DNA of 12,857 nucleotides from Winogradskyella sp. Its GTDB lineage: Bacteria > Bacteroidota > Bacteroidia > Flavobacteriales > Flavobacteriaceae. The translations under genes were made by a program, and so were the position numbers. This document shows, one piece after another, positions 1 through 6,208 of this stretch. The stretch covers positions 1-12,857 of the forward strand of contig JASBSE010000286.1 in assembly GCA_030149115.1 (NCBI GenBank), in the 5' to 3' direction. The notes under the pieces are model-generated. The model searched no databases. It saw only the letters and a list, made by a program, of their open reading frames with translations, and had not been told where the DNA came from. How positions within the stretch are numbered: the stretch's first letter is position 1; each line of letters begins with the position of its first letter.

Positions 1-245
1 TCTGGCAATTTAAAATCACAAGACTTTTCAAAAAACTTATGAGGAATATCAATTAAAATTCCCGCACCATCTCCCGTTACACCATCTGCACTTACCGCAC
101 CACGGTGTTCTAACTTTTCAAGAATTTCTAATGCTTTATGTATAATATCATTAGAACGTTTTCCTGTTAAACTACATATAAATCCTGCACCACAATTATC
201 GTGCTCAAATTCTGGCAGATAAAGTCCTTGTCTCTTTAGCATCAT
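1..245 (-). CDS. gltB: glutamate synthase (GOGAT) large subunit, N-terminal part, runs off the left edge
   Basis: The 81 visible codons read leftward from tandem ATG codons (245-243 and 242-240) and match the start of the glutamate synthase large subunit. This enzyme takes the amide nitrogen of glutamine and transfers it to 2-oxoglutarate, making two glutamates in the cytoplasm. The segment is the beginning of the class II glutamine amidotransferase domain. After a short leader comes DNCGAGF, whose Cys18 is the expected catalytic nucleophile, exposed when the propeptide is removed; then LEHRGA (46-51) and TGDGAG (57-62), both standard in GltB. The propeptide would be about 17 residues, shorter than the 36-42 I recall for other GltB proteins. 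The gene is divergent from glnK-amtB, so ammonium uptake, nitrogen sensing and assimilation share one intergenic region. Either ATG could be the start; an AGGTG lies directly upstream. The remainder of the gene, about 1,400 codons in this family, is outside the window. Confidence 0.93.
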   Translation of the reverse strand, partial: MMLKRQGLYLPEFEHDNCGAGFICSLTGKRSNDIIHKALEILEKLEHRGAVSADGVTGDGAGILIDIPHKFFEKSCDFKLP

Positions 246-295
246 CACCTATTTTTTGCTCTAAATTAAACCTGAGTGATTAACTAAGATAGGTG
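246..295 (-). repeat. 7-bp inverted repeat in the gltB leader
   Basis: CACCTAT (246-252) and ATAGGTG (289-295) are perfect complements 36 bases apart. In the gltB transcript the ATAGGTG copy directly precedes the start codon and contains the only Shine-Dalgarno-like bases, so pairing could hide the start site. In DNA this AT-rich a 7-bp match at this distance can arise by chance. Confidence 0.3.
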
Positions 296-554
296 CTAAT
301 TTTTGATTTTGAAAAAAGTCAATTCACTTTTCATAAAATATCTAATAAGATGCCTTAGCAATAAAAAATTGCTAATAATTACTGAAAATAATGCAGAAAT
401 CATAACAACAAGACACACAAAGGATAATTCAAAAATTCATTAATTTTAAAATAAAAATGTTTATACGATAAGAATAATATATTTTTTGTGTTAAAAAAAT
501 AAAGAAACCACAAAACCATATTGATTATTCAAAAAAATAACCCAAAAACAAACT

Positions 555-574
555 ACCCTAGAATTTTATAGGGT
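555..574. promoter_or_regulatory. distal inverted repeat upstream of glnK (operator candidate)
   Basis: ACCCTA (555-560) and TAGGGT (569-574) are perfect 6-bp inverted arms around an AT-rich 8-base spacer. G+C-containing symmetric sequence stands out here. It lies about 54 bp (about five helical turns) upstream of a related element at 609-627, so the pair may be two sites for one dimeric regulator. Confidence 0.4.
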
Positions 575-608
575 TGAAATTTAAAATATAATAAAAATAA
601 GCATATTA

Positions 609-627
609 ACCCCATTTTTTTTAGGGC
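609..627. promoter_or_regulatory. proximal inverted repeat upstream of glnK (operator candidate)
   Basis: ACCCCA (609-614) and TAGGGC (622-627), separated by seven T residues, repeat the ACCCYA...TAGGGY pattern seen at 555-574 with a spacer one base shorter. Its centre is about 38 bp upstream of the transcription start inferred from the TACATTTG box, overlapping the place where a -33 element should be. That position suits either an activator or a repressor. Confidence 0.38.
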
Positions 628-642
628 TAAAAATAAAATATA

Positions 643-650
643 TACATTTG
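643..650 (+). promoter_or_regulatory. -7 promoter box for glnK-amtB
   Basis: TACATTTG matches the Bacteroidota -7 consensus TAnnTTTG exactly. Transcription would begin near 656, leaving a leader of about 65 bases. The expected -33 TTG about 17-23 bases upstream is missing (a T run ending in AGGG is found instead), which hints that the promoter needs an activator, perhaps acting at the two inverted repeats. Confidence 0.45.
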
Positions 651-721
651 AAGCTAATTAGTCATCTGAACTATATTTTCTAAAACCTAGTCACATAAAA
701 AATGTAATTATCACCAAAATC

Positions 722-1060
722 ATGAAAAAAATTGAAGCTATTATTAGAAAATCTAAATTCTCCGCTGTGAAGGATGCTCTTCACGACGTTGGTGTGAATT
801 TTTTCTCTTACTGGGACGTTACAGGCCTAGGAAATGAAAAAGAAGGCCATGTATACAGAGGTGTTTCATACAGCACCAGTGACATCCAAAGACGCTACCT
901 ATCAATTGTAGTTAATGACGATTTTGAGGAAGCAACTATTAAAGCCATTTTGAAATCTGGTGCCACAGGACAAGTTGGTGATGGTAAAATCTTTGTATCT
1001 GATATTAAGGAATGTTACAGAATACGAACCGGAGAAAAAGGTGGTCAAACTTTAAACTAA
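722..1060 (+). CDS. glnK: P-II family nitrogen regulatory protein (GlnB/GlnK)
   Basis: This 112-aa protein has the normal P-II length and fold signature. P-II trimers sense ATP/ADP and 2-oxoglutarate and, when linked to amtB, plug the ammonium channel under nitrogen excess. Visible marks are the MKKIEAII N-terminus, the T-loop YRGVSY (45-50) with Tyr50 at the uridylylation position of E. coli GlnB Tyr51, and the signature TGQVGDGKIFV (82-92) with Lys89 and Arg100/Arg102 at the ATP-phosphate positions. Differences from E. coli GlnB are a one-residue shorter T-loop, Glu39 where Gln39 helps bind Mg and 2-oxoglutarate, Ser49 for Glu50, and Arg57-Arg58 near the Lys58 position. The amtB start lies four bases after the stop, so the two genes are surely cotranscribed. 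The name glnK is chosen because of the amtB linkage. Confidence 0.93.
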   Translation: MKKIEAIIRKSKFSAVKDALHDVGVNFFSYWDVTGLGNEKEGHVYRGVSYSTSDIQRRYLSIVVNDDFEEATIKAILKSGATGQVGDGKIFVSDIKECYRIRTGEKGGQTLN

Positions 1061-1064
1061 AATC

Positions 1065-2360
1065 ATGGAAATATTTACTACAAACAATGTTTGGATGATG
1101 ATTTGCACAGCCCTAGTTTTCTTTATGCATCTTGGGTTTGCTTTCCTAGAGATAGGATTAACACGTCAAAAAAACACTATAAACATATTATTTAAAAATA
1201 TATTCATTATTACTGTCGGCCTATTACTATACTATTTGGTAGGCTTCAACTTAATGTATCCTGGAGAGTTTAATGGATTTATTGGTTTTTCCGGTTTCGG
1301 TCTAGATGCACCATTGACAGATTCTGGCACTTTAGACTTAACTCATAATGGAGGCTACACGTATTGGACAGACTTTCTATTTCAAGGCATGTTCGCTGCA
1401 ACCGCTGCTACAATAGTTTCTGGAGCTGTAGCTGAGCGCATTAAAATTGGTCCTTTTATGATTTTTACAGTTCTATATGTAGGTCTGGTTTACCCTATAG
1501 CAGGTTCTTGGAAATGGGGAGAAGGATTTTTAGATAAACTAGGTTTTTATGATTTTGCAGGCTCTACACTTGTACACTCCGTAGGAGGATGGGCAGCATT
1601 AGTAGCTGTTTGTTTATTAGGCGCAAGAATTGGGAAATTTAAAAACGGAAAACTACAAGCTATACCTGGCCACAATATACCAATTGCCACTGCAGGAGTT
1701 TTAATCCTATGGTTAGGATGGTTTGGATTTAACGGTGGCTCAGTACTTTCTGCAGATCCTGAAGCGACATCATTAACGTTAGTAACTACTTGTCTTGCTG
1801 CTGCTGCTGGCGGTGTTTTTTCAGCCATAACCTCTTCAATAATGTATAAAAACCTAGACCTTACAATGTTTTTAAATGGCATACTTGGTGGATTAGTTGG
1901 TATCACAGCAGGAGCCGATGTTATGAGTCCTACAGATGCAATTATAATTGGTGCCATCTCAGGAATTATTATTGTACTTGCTGTTAGTTTTATTGACAAG
2001 CTTAAACTAGATGATCCAGTTGGAGCTATAGCTGTGCATCTTGTATGCGGTATTTGGGGAACTTTAGCGGTTGGAATTTTTGGTTTTAAACCATTAACTA
2101 ATGAGGCTGGTGATTTTTTAAATACAAATGGTAATGTAGTAGCTTCTGCACTAGATGCTGCTAACGAGCTATCATTTTTACCTCAACTTTATGGTGTATT
2201 AGCTTATGCAGCCATCTGCCTTACGTCTTCATTTTTAATCATTTTTACTTTAAAGAAAACTGTAGGCATTAGAGTTTCTGAACTTGAAGAATTAGAAGGC
2301 TTAGATGCACATGAACATGGCATGGACGCTTACCCAGATTTCAGACTAAACGAACATTAA
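1065..2360 (+). CDS. amtB: ammonium transporter (Amt/Mep/Rh family)
   Basis: This 431-aa inner-membrane protein conducts ammonium inward and should have 11 transmembrane helices. The conducting-pore residues are all present: the twin histidines His171 (HSVGG) and His325 (HLVCG), the gate phenylalanines at about Phe110 and Phe222 (WFGFNGGS, with Ser226 at the recruitment-site position), and Asp163 in DFAGS. The amino-terminal helix has the GFAFLEIGLTR pattern found in many non-enteric Amt proteins. The cytoplasmic tail, from about residue 400, keeps the conserved SELEELEGLD...EHG element that contacts P-II and couples the subunits. It follows glnK by four bases, so the two are expected to work as transporter and regulatory plug. 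A bidirectional terminator follows. I see no odd features. Confidence 0.97.
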   Translation: MEIFTTNNVWMMICTALVFFMHLGFAFLEIGLTRQKNTINILFKNIFIITVGLLLYYLVGFNLMYPGEFNGFIGFSGFGLDAPLTDSGTLDLTHNGGYTYWTDFLFQGMFAATAATIVSGAVAERIKIGPFMIFTVLYVGLVYPIAGSWKWGEGFLDKLGFYDFAGSTLVHSVGGWAALVAVCLLGARIGKFKNGKLQAIPGHNIPIATAGVLILWLGWFGFNGGSVLSADPEATSLTLVTTCLAAAAGGVFSAITSSIMYKNLDLTMFLNGILGGLVGITAGADVMSPTDAIIIGAISGIIIVLAVSFIDKLKLDDPVGAIAVHLVCGIWGTLAVGIFGFKPLTNEAGDFLNTNGNVVASALDAANELSFLPQLYGVLAYAAICLTSSFLIIFTLKKTVGIRVSELEELEGLDAHEHGMDAYPDFRLNEH

Positions 2361-2395
2361 ATATTATATACTTTGTTTTTAATTTAAATTGTGAA

Positions 2396-2431
2396 AAAAC
2401 ACCCTCTAAGCATAACATTAGAGGGTGTTTT
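2396..2431. terminator. bidirectional intrinsic terminator between amtB and ppc
   Basis: Perfect 14-bp arms, AAAACACCCTCTAA (2396-2409) and TTAGAGGGTGTTTT (2418-2431), flank the 8-base loop GCATAACA. A T-rich tract follows on both strands (TTTTATTTTAC rightward, TTTTTT leftward), so the one hairpin can end both convergent transcripts. Confidence 0.92.
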
Positions 2432-2457
2432 ATTTTACTTTATTTTCAAAAAGTCTA

Positions 2458-5037
2458 TTAAGCAGAATTTCTACTTGCATTAATGTTTCCGAATAAGGAT
2501 CTGGTAACCATTTTTTCAAAAACCTCAATCTTATCTAGATTTTTTTGATTAGTACTTTTTAGTTCTTGCATTTTCTTTAATGCATATTGTTGAATCGTTA
2601 ACAATGGCAATACTATTGATTCTCTAACTGCAATTGAAGCTTTAGCAACAGGCTCATTTTCCATCAACTCGTTAAAACCGGTAAGCTTTATTATGAGATG
2701 TTTAGTTGTTTCGTACTCTGCATAAATAAGTTTCCAAAAATCGCCATATTCAGGATCGTCTGCCATATATCTTGTTAAATCAAAAAATGACTTAGACAAC
2801 GACATCATACTATTAGCAATTAATGTTCTAAAAAAACGTGATTCTTTATACAAATGCTGAACTTTTTCAAACTCACCTTTATCCTCATAATGTTTTAAAG
2901 CCGTACCAACACCAAAGAAACCAGGTACATTTTGCTTTAACTGACTCCAAGAACCTACAAAAGGTATTGCTCTAAGATCATTAAAATCTAAGCCTTCAGA
3001 CTTGCCTCGTTTGGAAGGTCGACTACCAATATTTGTCTTAGCATAATACTTTAATGTACTCATATGCTCTAGGTAAGACAAGAATTTAGGGTGTCCTTTA
3101 AAATCTACATAAGCCTGATAGCTCAACTCAGCTAAGTGATTCATAACTTCTTTATCTTCCGAAGCCATCTCAGTATTTTTATCATTAAGACGATTCATAA
3201 TACCAGAACTTATAAGCTGCTCCATATTGTATTGTGAAGAATCTAAAGTTCCGAAGTTAGAACTAATTGTCTGCCCTTGAATGGTTAACTGAATCTCTTT
3301 ATCCTCTATAGTTGGACCTAAAGACGCGTAGAACTGATGTGTTTTTCCACCTCCACGCGCAGGTGGACCTCCTCTACCATCAAAGAAAATAACATCAACA
3401 TCATACTTTCTCGATAGAGTTGTTAAAGCTTCTTTAGCTTTAAAAATGGCCCAGTTAGCCATAAGATAACCACCATCTTTTGTTCCATCACTAAACCCAA
3501 GCATTATGGTTTGTCTGTTATTTCTATTTTCTAGATGCACACGATAATGTGGATTTGCATACAACTCTTCCATCACTTTTGGCGCAGCAATTAAATCAGT
3601 TACAGTCTCAAAAAGAGGCACCACATCTGCAGTTAATTTCTCATTAAATGCCACAATTTTTAGCATAGCAAATAATTGCAAGACATTCATAGTAGTTTGA
3701 TTATTACTAATTATGTAACGACTACAAGCTATTTCTCCATTTGTCTCTTGTATAGATTTCATTGCTCGTATAGTTTCTACAATATCTTGAGAAAGCTCTT
3801 CTTTAAATTCAATAGCTCCAATCGAGCCTTTAATAGATACTAAATGCGATTTTTGGTCATCCTCAGATAACTCAAAGAAATTATTTGGAAATAATTCACT
3901 TCCGTTTTCAATCAATTCACCCACAAGAGACCTAAACATTTTGTCATGCACACGACTATCTTGCCTTATATCTAAGCTAGCGAAATGATAACCAAATAAT
4001 GTCATTTTATTAATCAAAGAAGTTACCTTATCCAGATACAATGATTGATGATTTTCTACTAATTGAGTTCTAATCTCATTTAATTCAGACTTTAGCTCTT
4101 CCAATGAAATTTGATTGCTCTTATTCAATAATGTATTATGTAGTCTGTGATTTACATCAACAATGCGTTCTCTAATACCTTTAAATGTTAAGCGTCGTCT
4201 TAGATATTTTACATCTTTAATGTAATTTTTAATAATGGACTCCTTTAGTTTTTTCGCAACATTAAGTGTAATTTGAGGTGTTACAAATGGATTACCGTCC
4301 CTATCTCCTCCTGGCCAAAAACCTATATTCACCAATGAGTTATTAATCTCATCGTAATCAAAGATATTTTGCTGAACATAATCGTAAATACTGCCAAAAG
4401 AATGATAGAAAACATTCTTCAAATACCAAATTAAGTTAACCGCTTCATCATAAGGCGTAGGCTTGTGATCTTTAAAAAATGGAGTTTTTCCTAACTGCCC
4501 TAAAAGATCACTAATCTCAGTTAAATTATCTGTTTTAATAGCTTCGGCCAAATCCGTTATAATGCCTAAAACCGCACCAGGATAAAATTGTGTAGGATGC
4601 GCAGTTAAAACAATCCTTACATTAAAAGTTTCTAAATATTGCTTTAGCAGATCCTTTTTGTGCTGAGCGGTTGCATTTTCTTTTAAACTTCTTAAGGAAC
4701 CGACACCTTCCATATTATTAACAGTTGGAAAAGCCGCATCCTCTACTGCATCAAACAATACAACTTGGCGCTCTATATATTGAATAAAGCGGAACAATAA
4801 ATCTATCTGTCCCTTTTCATCTAGCTGGCTTTGATACTTATCAAAAAAAGCATTTACAATTGTCGTAGGATCATTTTTTTCTTCAAATCCTAATTTGCAT
4901 GTTTCATGAAACAGCGGCAACAACGCCACAGTTTTTGACAAAGTATCAAAAGGTAATGTCATAAAAATACTGTTGTAAATCTGATACTTGGACAATACAT
5001 TTTGATTGAAACGTGCTAATTTTGGTTCTGTATGCAT
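2458..5037 (-). CDS. ppc: phosphoenolpyruvate carboxylase
   Basis: This 859-aa cytoplasmic enzyme carboxylates PEP with bicarbonate to give oxaloacetate, refilling the TCA cycle. Family motifs appear in order: TAHPT (145-149, catalytic His147), GGDRDGNP (243-250), SLDIRQDSRVH (354-364), VVPLFET (472-478, metal ligand Glu477), GFSDGTKDGG (514-523, Asp517 and Lys520), FDGRGGPPARGGG (552-564), TIQGQ (585-589) and IGSRPSKR. The C-terminus RNSA places Asn857 at the aspartate-inhibitor site of E. coli (Asn881 in RNTG), so feedback inhibition by aspartate is plausible. Several motifs deviate from E. coli: TAHPTQFYPG for TAHPTE..RRT, GPPARGGG for the G-T-V-G-R-G-G-G loop, and QGQ for QGE. I believe this is the usual Flavobacteriia form, about 24 residues shorter than the E. 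coli enzyme. The first ATG is kept because LARFNQNVLSKY is a conserved-looking N-terminus. Confidence 0.96.
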   Translation of the reverse strand: MHTEPKLARFNQNVLSKYQIYNSIFMTLPFDTLSKTVALLPLFHETCKLGFEEKNDPTTIVNAFFDKYQSQLDEKGQIDLLFRFIQYIERQVVLFDAVEDAAFPTVNNMEGVGSLRSLKENATAQHKKDLLKQYLETFNVRIVLTAHPTQFYPGAVLGIITDLAEAIKTDNLTEISDLLGQLGKTPFFKDHKPTPYDEAVNLIWYLKNVFYHSFGSIYDYVQQNIFDYDEINNSLVNIGFWPGGDRDGNPFVTPQITLNVAKKLKESIIKNYIKDVKYLRRRLTFKGIRERIVDVNHRLHNTLLNKSNQISLEELKSELNEIRTQLVENHQSLYLDKVTSLINKMTLFGYHFASLDIRQDSRVHDKMFRSLVGELIENGSELFPNNFFELSEDDQKSHLVSIKGSIGAIEFKEELSQDIVETIRAMKSIQETNGEIACSRYIISNNQTTMNVLQLFAMLKIVAFNEKLTADVVPLFETVTDLIAAPKVMEELYANPHYRVHLENRNNRQTIMLGFSDGTKDGGYLMANWAIFKAKEALTTLSRKYDVDVIFFDGRGGPPARGGGKTHQFYASLGPTIEDKEIQLTIQGQTISSNFGTLDSSQYNMEQLISSGIMNRLNDKNTEMASEDKEVMNHLAELSYQAYVDFKGHPKFLSYLEHMSTLKYYAKTNIGSRPSKRGKSEGLDFNDLRAIPFVGSWSQLKQNVPGFFGVGTALKHYEDKGEFEKVQHLYKESRFFRTLIANSMMSLSKSFFDLTRYMADDPEYGDFWKLIYAEYETTKHLIIKLTGFNELMENEPVAKASIAVRESIVLPLLTIQQYALKKMQELKSTNQKNLDKIEVFEKMVTRSLFGNINASRNSA

Positions 5038-5147
5038 ACAATTTTTAATTTATTTTTTAGTCAGAATTTCTTTAAAACAAAGAATCTTAAAGATACCATT
5101 TTTACTGCAAACACTAAAACCTTAGCTAATATTTAGACATTAAATTA

Positions 5148-5182
5148 TTGTTACACGATTAACTCATTACGTATTTTTACGT
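5148..5182 (+). promoter_or_regulatory. possible guaD promoter with overlapping ACGTA palindrome
   Basis: TTG (5148-5150), 21 bases, then TATTTTTA (5172-5179) resembles the Bacteroidota -33/-7 pair with one mismatch (TTTA for TTTG). A perfect ACGTA-TTTT-TACGT palindrome (5169-5182) overlaps the -7 box and could be an operator. The 174 bp between ppc and guaD must also carry the leftward ppc promoter, for which I see only weak candidates. Confidence 0.25.
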
Positions 5183-5211
5183 TATTGAATACAAAATAGA
5201 AAAACTAAGCC

Positions 5212-5685
5212 ATGACAGAACAAGAAAAATATATGCAGGAAGCCGTAAACGCTGCCTTAACAGGAATGCGAAATAATGAAGGTGGCCCTTTTGGTTGTGT
5301 CATCATAAAGGAGGGAAAAATAATTGGAAGAGGTAATAACAAGGTCACATCTACCAACGATCCAACAGCCCATGCTGAGATAACAGCCATTAGAGATGCA
5401 TGTAAAAATCTAGGATCATTTCAACTAGAGGGTTGTGAAATTTATACATCTTGCGAACCTTGCCCTATGTGTTTAGGAGCAATTTATTGGGCAAGACCAA
5501 ACAAGGTCTATTATGGAAGTAATCAAGTGGATGCTGCAAACATTGGATTTGACGATGAGTTTATTTATAAAGAAATTCCGTTACCTTATAACGAAAGAAG
5601 TATTCCGTTTGAACAATTAGCACCAGAAATTGCTATTAAGCCTTTTGAAGAGTGGGAGAAAAAAGAAGATAAAACTGAATACTAG
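5212..5685 (+). CDS. guaD: guanine deaminase, cytidine-deaminase fold
   Basis: This 157-aa protein closely resembles Bacillus subtilis GuaD (156 aa) as I remember it, and differs from the large amidohydrolase-type guanine deaminases. It would hydrolyse guanine to xanthine and ammonia in the cytoplasm. The zinc site is HAE (His54, catalytic Glu56) and PCPMC (Cys84 and Cys87). Other shared elements are GGPFG, NDPTAHAE, SCEPCPMCLGAIYWARP, GFDDEFIYKE, and a C-terminal Glu-Tyr whose Tyr157 corresponds to the terminal tyrosine that closes the active site in the domain-swapped dimer. TadA and cytosine deaminase share HAE/PCxxC, but the FDDEFIYKE segment and the tail point to GuaD. It is divergent from ppc. 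The 121-bp gap before the next rightward gene suggests a separate transcript. Released ammonia links it loosely to nitrogen assimilation. Confidence 0.9.
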   Translation: MTEQEKYMQEAVNAALTGMRNNEGGPFGCVIIKEGKIIGRGNNKVTSTNDPTAHAEITAIRDACKNLGSFQLEGCEIYTSCEPCPMCLGAIYWARPNKVYYGSNQVDAANIGFDDEFIYKEIPLPYNERSIPFEQLAPEIAIKPFEEWEKKEDKTEY

Positions 5686-5700
5686 CACTTGCCTAAATAC

Positions 5701-5722
5701 AATCAACCTAAATTATTGGATT
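5701..5722. promoter_or_regulatory. imperfect palindrome upstream of the arsenosugar locus (weak operator candidate)
   Basis: AATCAA (5701-5706) and TTGGATT (5716-5722) form an imperfect dyad about 85 bp before the first gene of the locus. ArsR-type repressors bind AT-rich dyads with ATCAA-like arms, but the match is loose and there is no arsR here. No clear -7/-33 pair was found in 5686-5806. Confidence 0.2.
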
Positions 5723-5806
5723 TTTAATGTTTTCTGTAATCTTTAAGAATTAACCTCGACAAAAAGCATTATATTGATTTTTCGTACAATTTTAAAACTA
5801 TTTTAA

Positions 5807-6142
5807 ATGTCTAAAACTTATTACGACCCAGCCGATTTAAGAAAATTCGGTAAAATTTCTGACTGGAATGAAGAACTTGGAAGTAAATTTTTTGAGTATT
5901 ATAATTCTGTTTTTAAGGAAGGGGCTCTTTCTGAAAGGGAAAAATCATTAATTGCACTCGCAGTTGCACACACTATTCAATGCCCATATTGTATAGATGC
6001 TTACACAGGAGATGGCTTACAAAGAGGCATTACAAAAGAAGAAATGATGGAAGCGCTACATGTTGCTGGCGCTATTAGAGGTGGTGCATCTTTAGTTCAT
6101 GGTGTACAAATGATGAATAAAGTTAATAAGCTAGATGGCTAG
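5807..6142 (+). CDS. arsenosugar-associated peroxidase-like protein (carboxymuconolactone decarboxylase/AhpD family)
   Basis: This 111-aa, probably all-helical cytoplasmic protein belongs to the carboxymuconolactone decarboxylase/AhpD superfamily. Motifs are SEREKSLIALAVAH (42-55), the redox pair CPYC (Cys59, Cys62), and the AIRGGASLVHG segment near the C-terminus. Classical AhpD has CxxCxxxH; here Tyr66 occupies the position of the histidine, so ordinary AhpD peroxidase chemistry may be altered. Small proteins of this kind regularly sit beside arsS and are annotated as arsenosugar-biosynthesis-associated peroxidase-like. arsS follows after 66 bp on the same strand. A thiol-redox role, such as handling trivalent or pentavalent arsenicals or oxidative stress, is inference only. 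The family call is firm; the function is not. Confidence 0.85.
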   Translation: MSKTYYDPADLRKFGKISDWNEELGSKFFEYYNSVFKEGALSEREKSLIALAVAHTIQCPYCIDAYTGDGLQRGITKEEMMEALHVAGAIRGGASLVHGVQMMNKVNKLDG

Positions 6143-6208
6143 ACAGCTCTAAATCAAAACTTCTCAGCCTCCATTTCCGTAGATATATTGAATAAGAAAA
6201 TTTAATTA

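Larger units (their letters stand above)
246..721. promoter_or_regulatory. divergent gltB / glnK-amtB regulatory region (476 bp, no gene)
   Basis: No convincing coding frame exists in this very AT-rich stretch. It must hold promoters for the leftward gltB and the rightward glnK-amtB. Rightward, I see one good -7 box and two related inverted repeats, annotated separately. Leftward, I found no clean TAnnTTTG box; the nearest match is TATCCTTTG on the minus strand (around 428-420), which has one extra spacer base. A 7-bp inverted repeat lies in the gltB leader. Confidence 0.7.

Noticed and set aside
420..428. gltB -7 promoter box TATCCTTTG on the minus strand
   Set aside because: The spacer has one base too many for TAnnTTTG, no -33 element is properly placed, and it would leave a leader of about 170 bases.
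1547..1999. 150-codon open frame on the minus strand opposite amtB
   Set aside because: It lies wholly antisense to a conserved transporter; the translation is low-complexity (Pro/Ala/Ile-rich) and has no family features.
5205..5390. 61-codon open frame antisense to guaD
   Set aside because: It is a shadow of the conserved guaD N-terminal half.
5212..5685. guaD as part of the arsenosugar operon
   Set aside because: A 121-bp gap with a possible operator separates it, and guanine deamination has no step in the pathway; the pathway would release adenine, which GuaD is not known to use.
5212..5685. tRNA adenosine deaminase (TadA) for the deaminase gene
   Set aside because: It shares the zinc motif, but FDDEFIYKE, the NDPTAHAE context and the terminal Glu-Tyr fit GuaD better.
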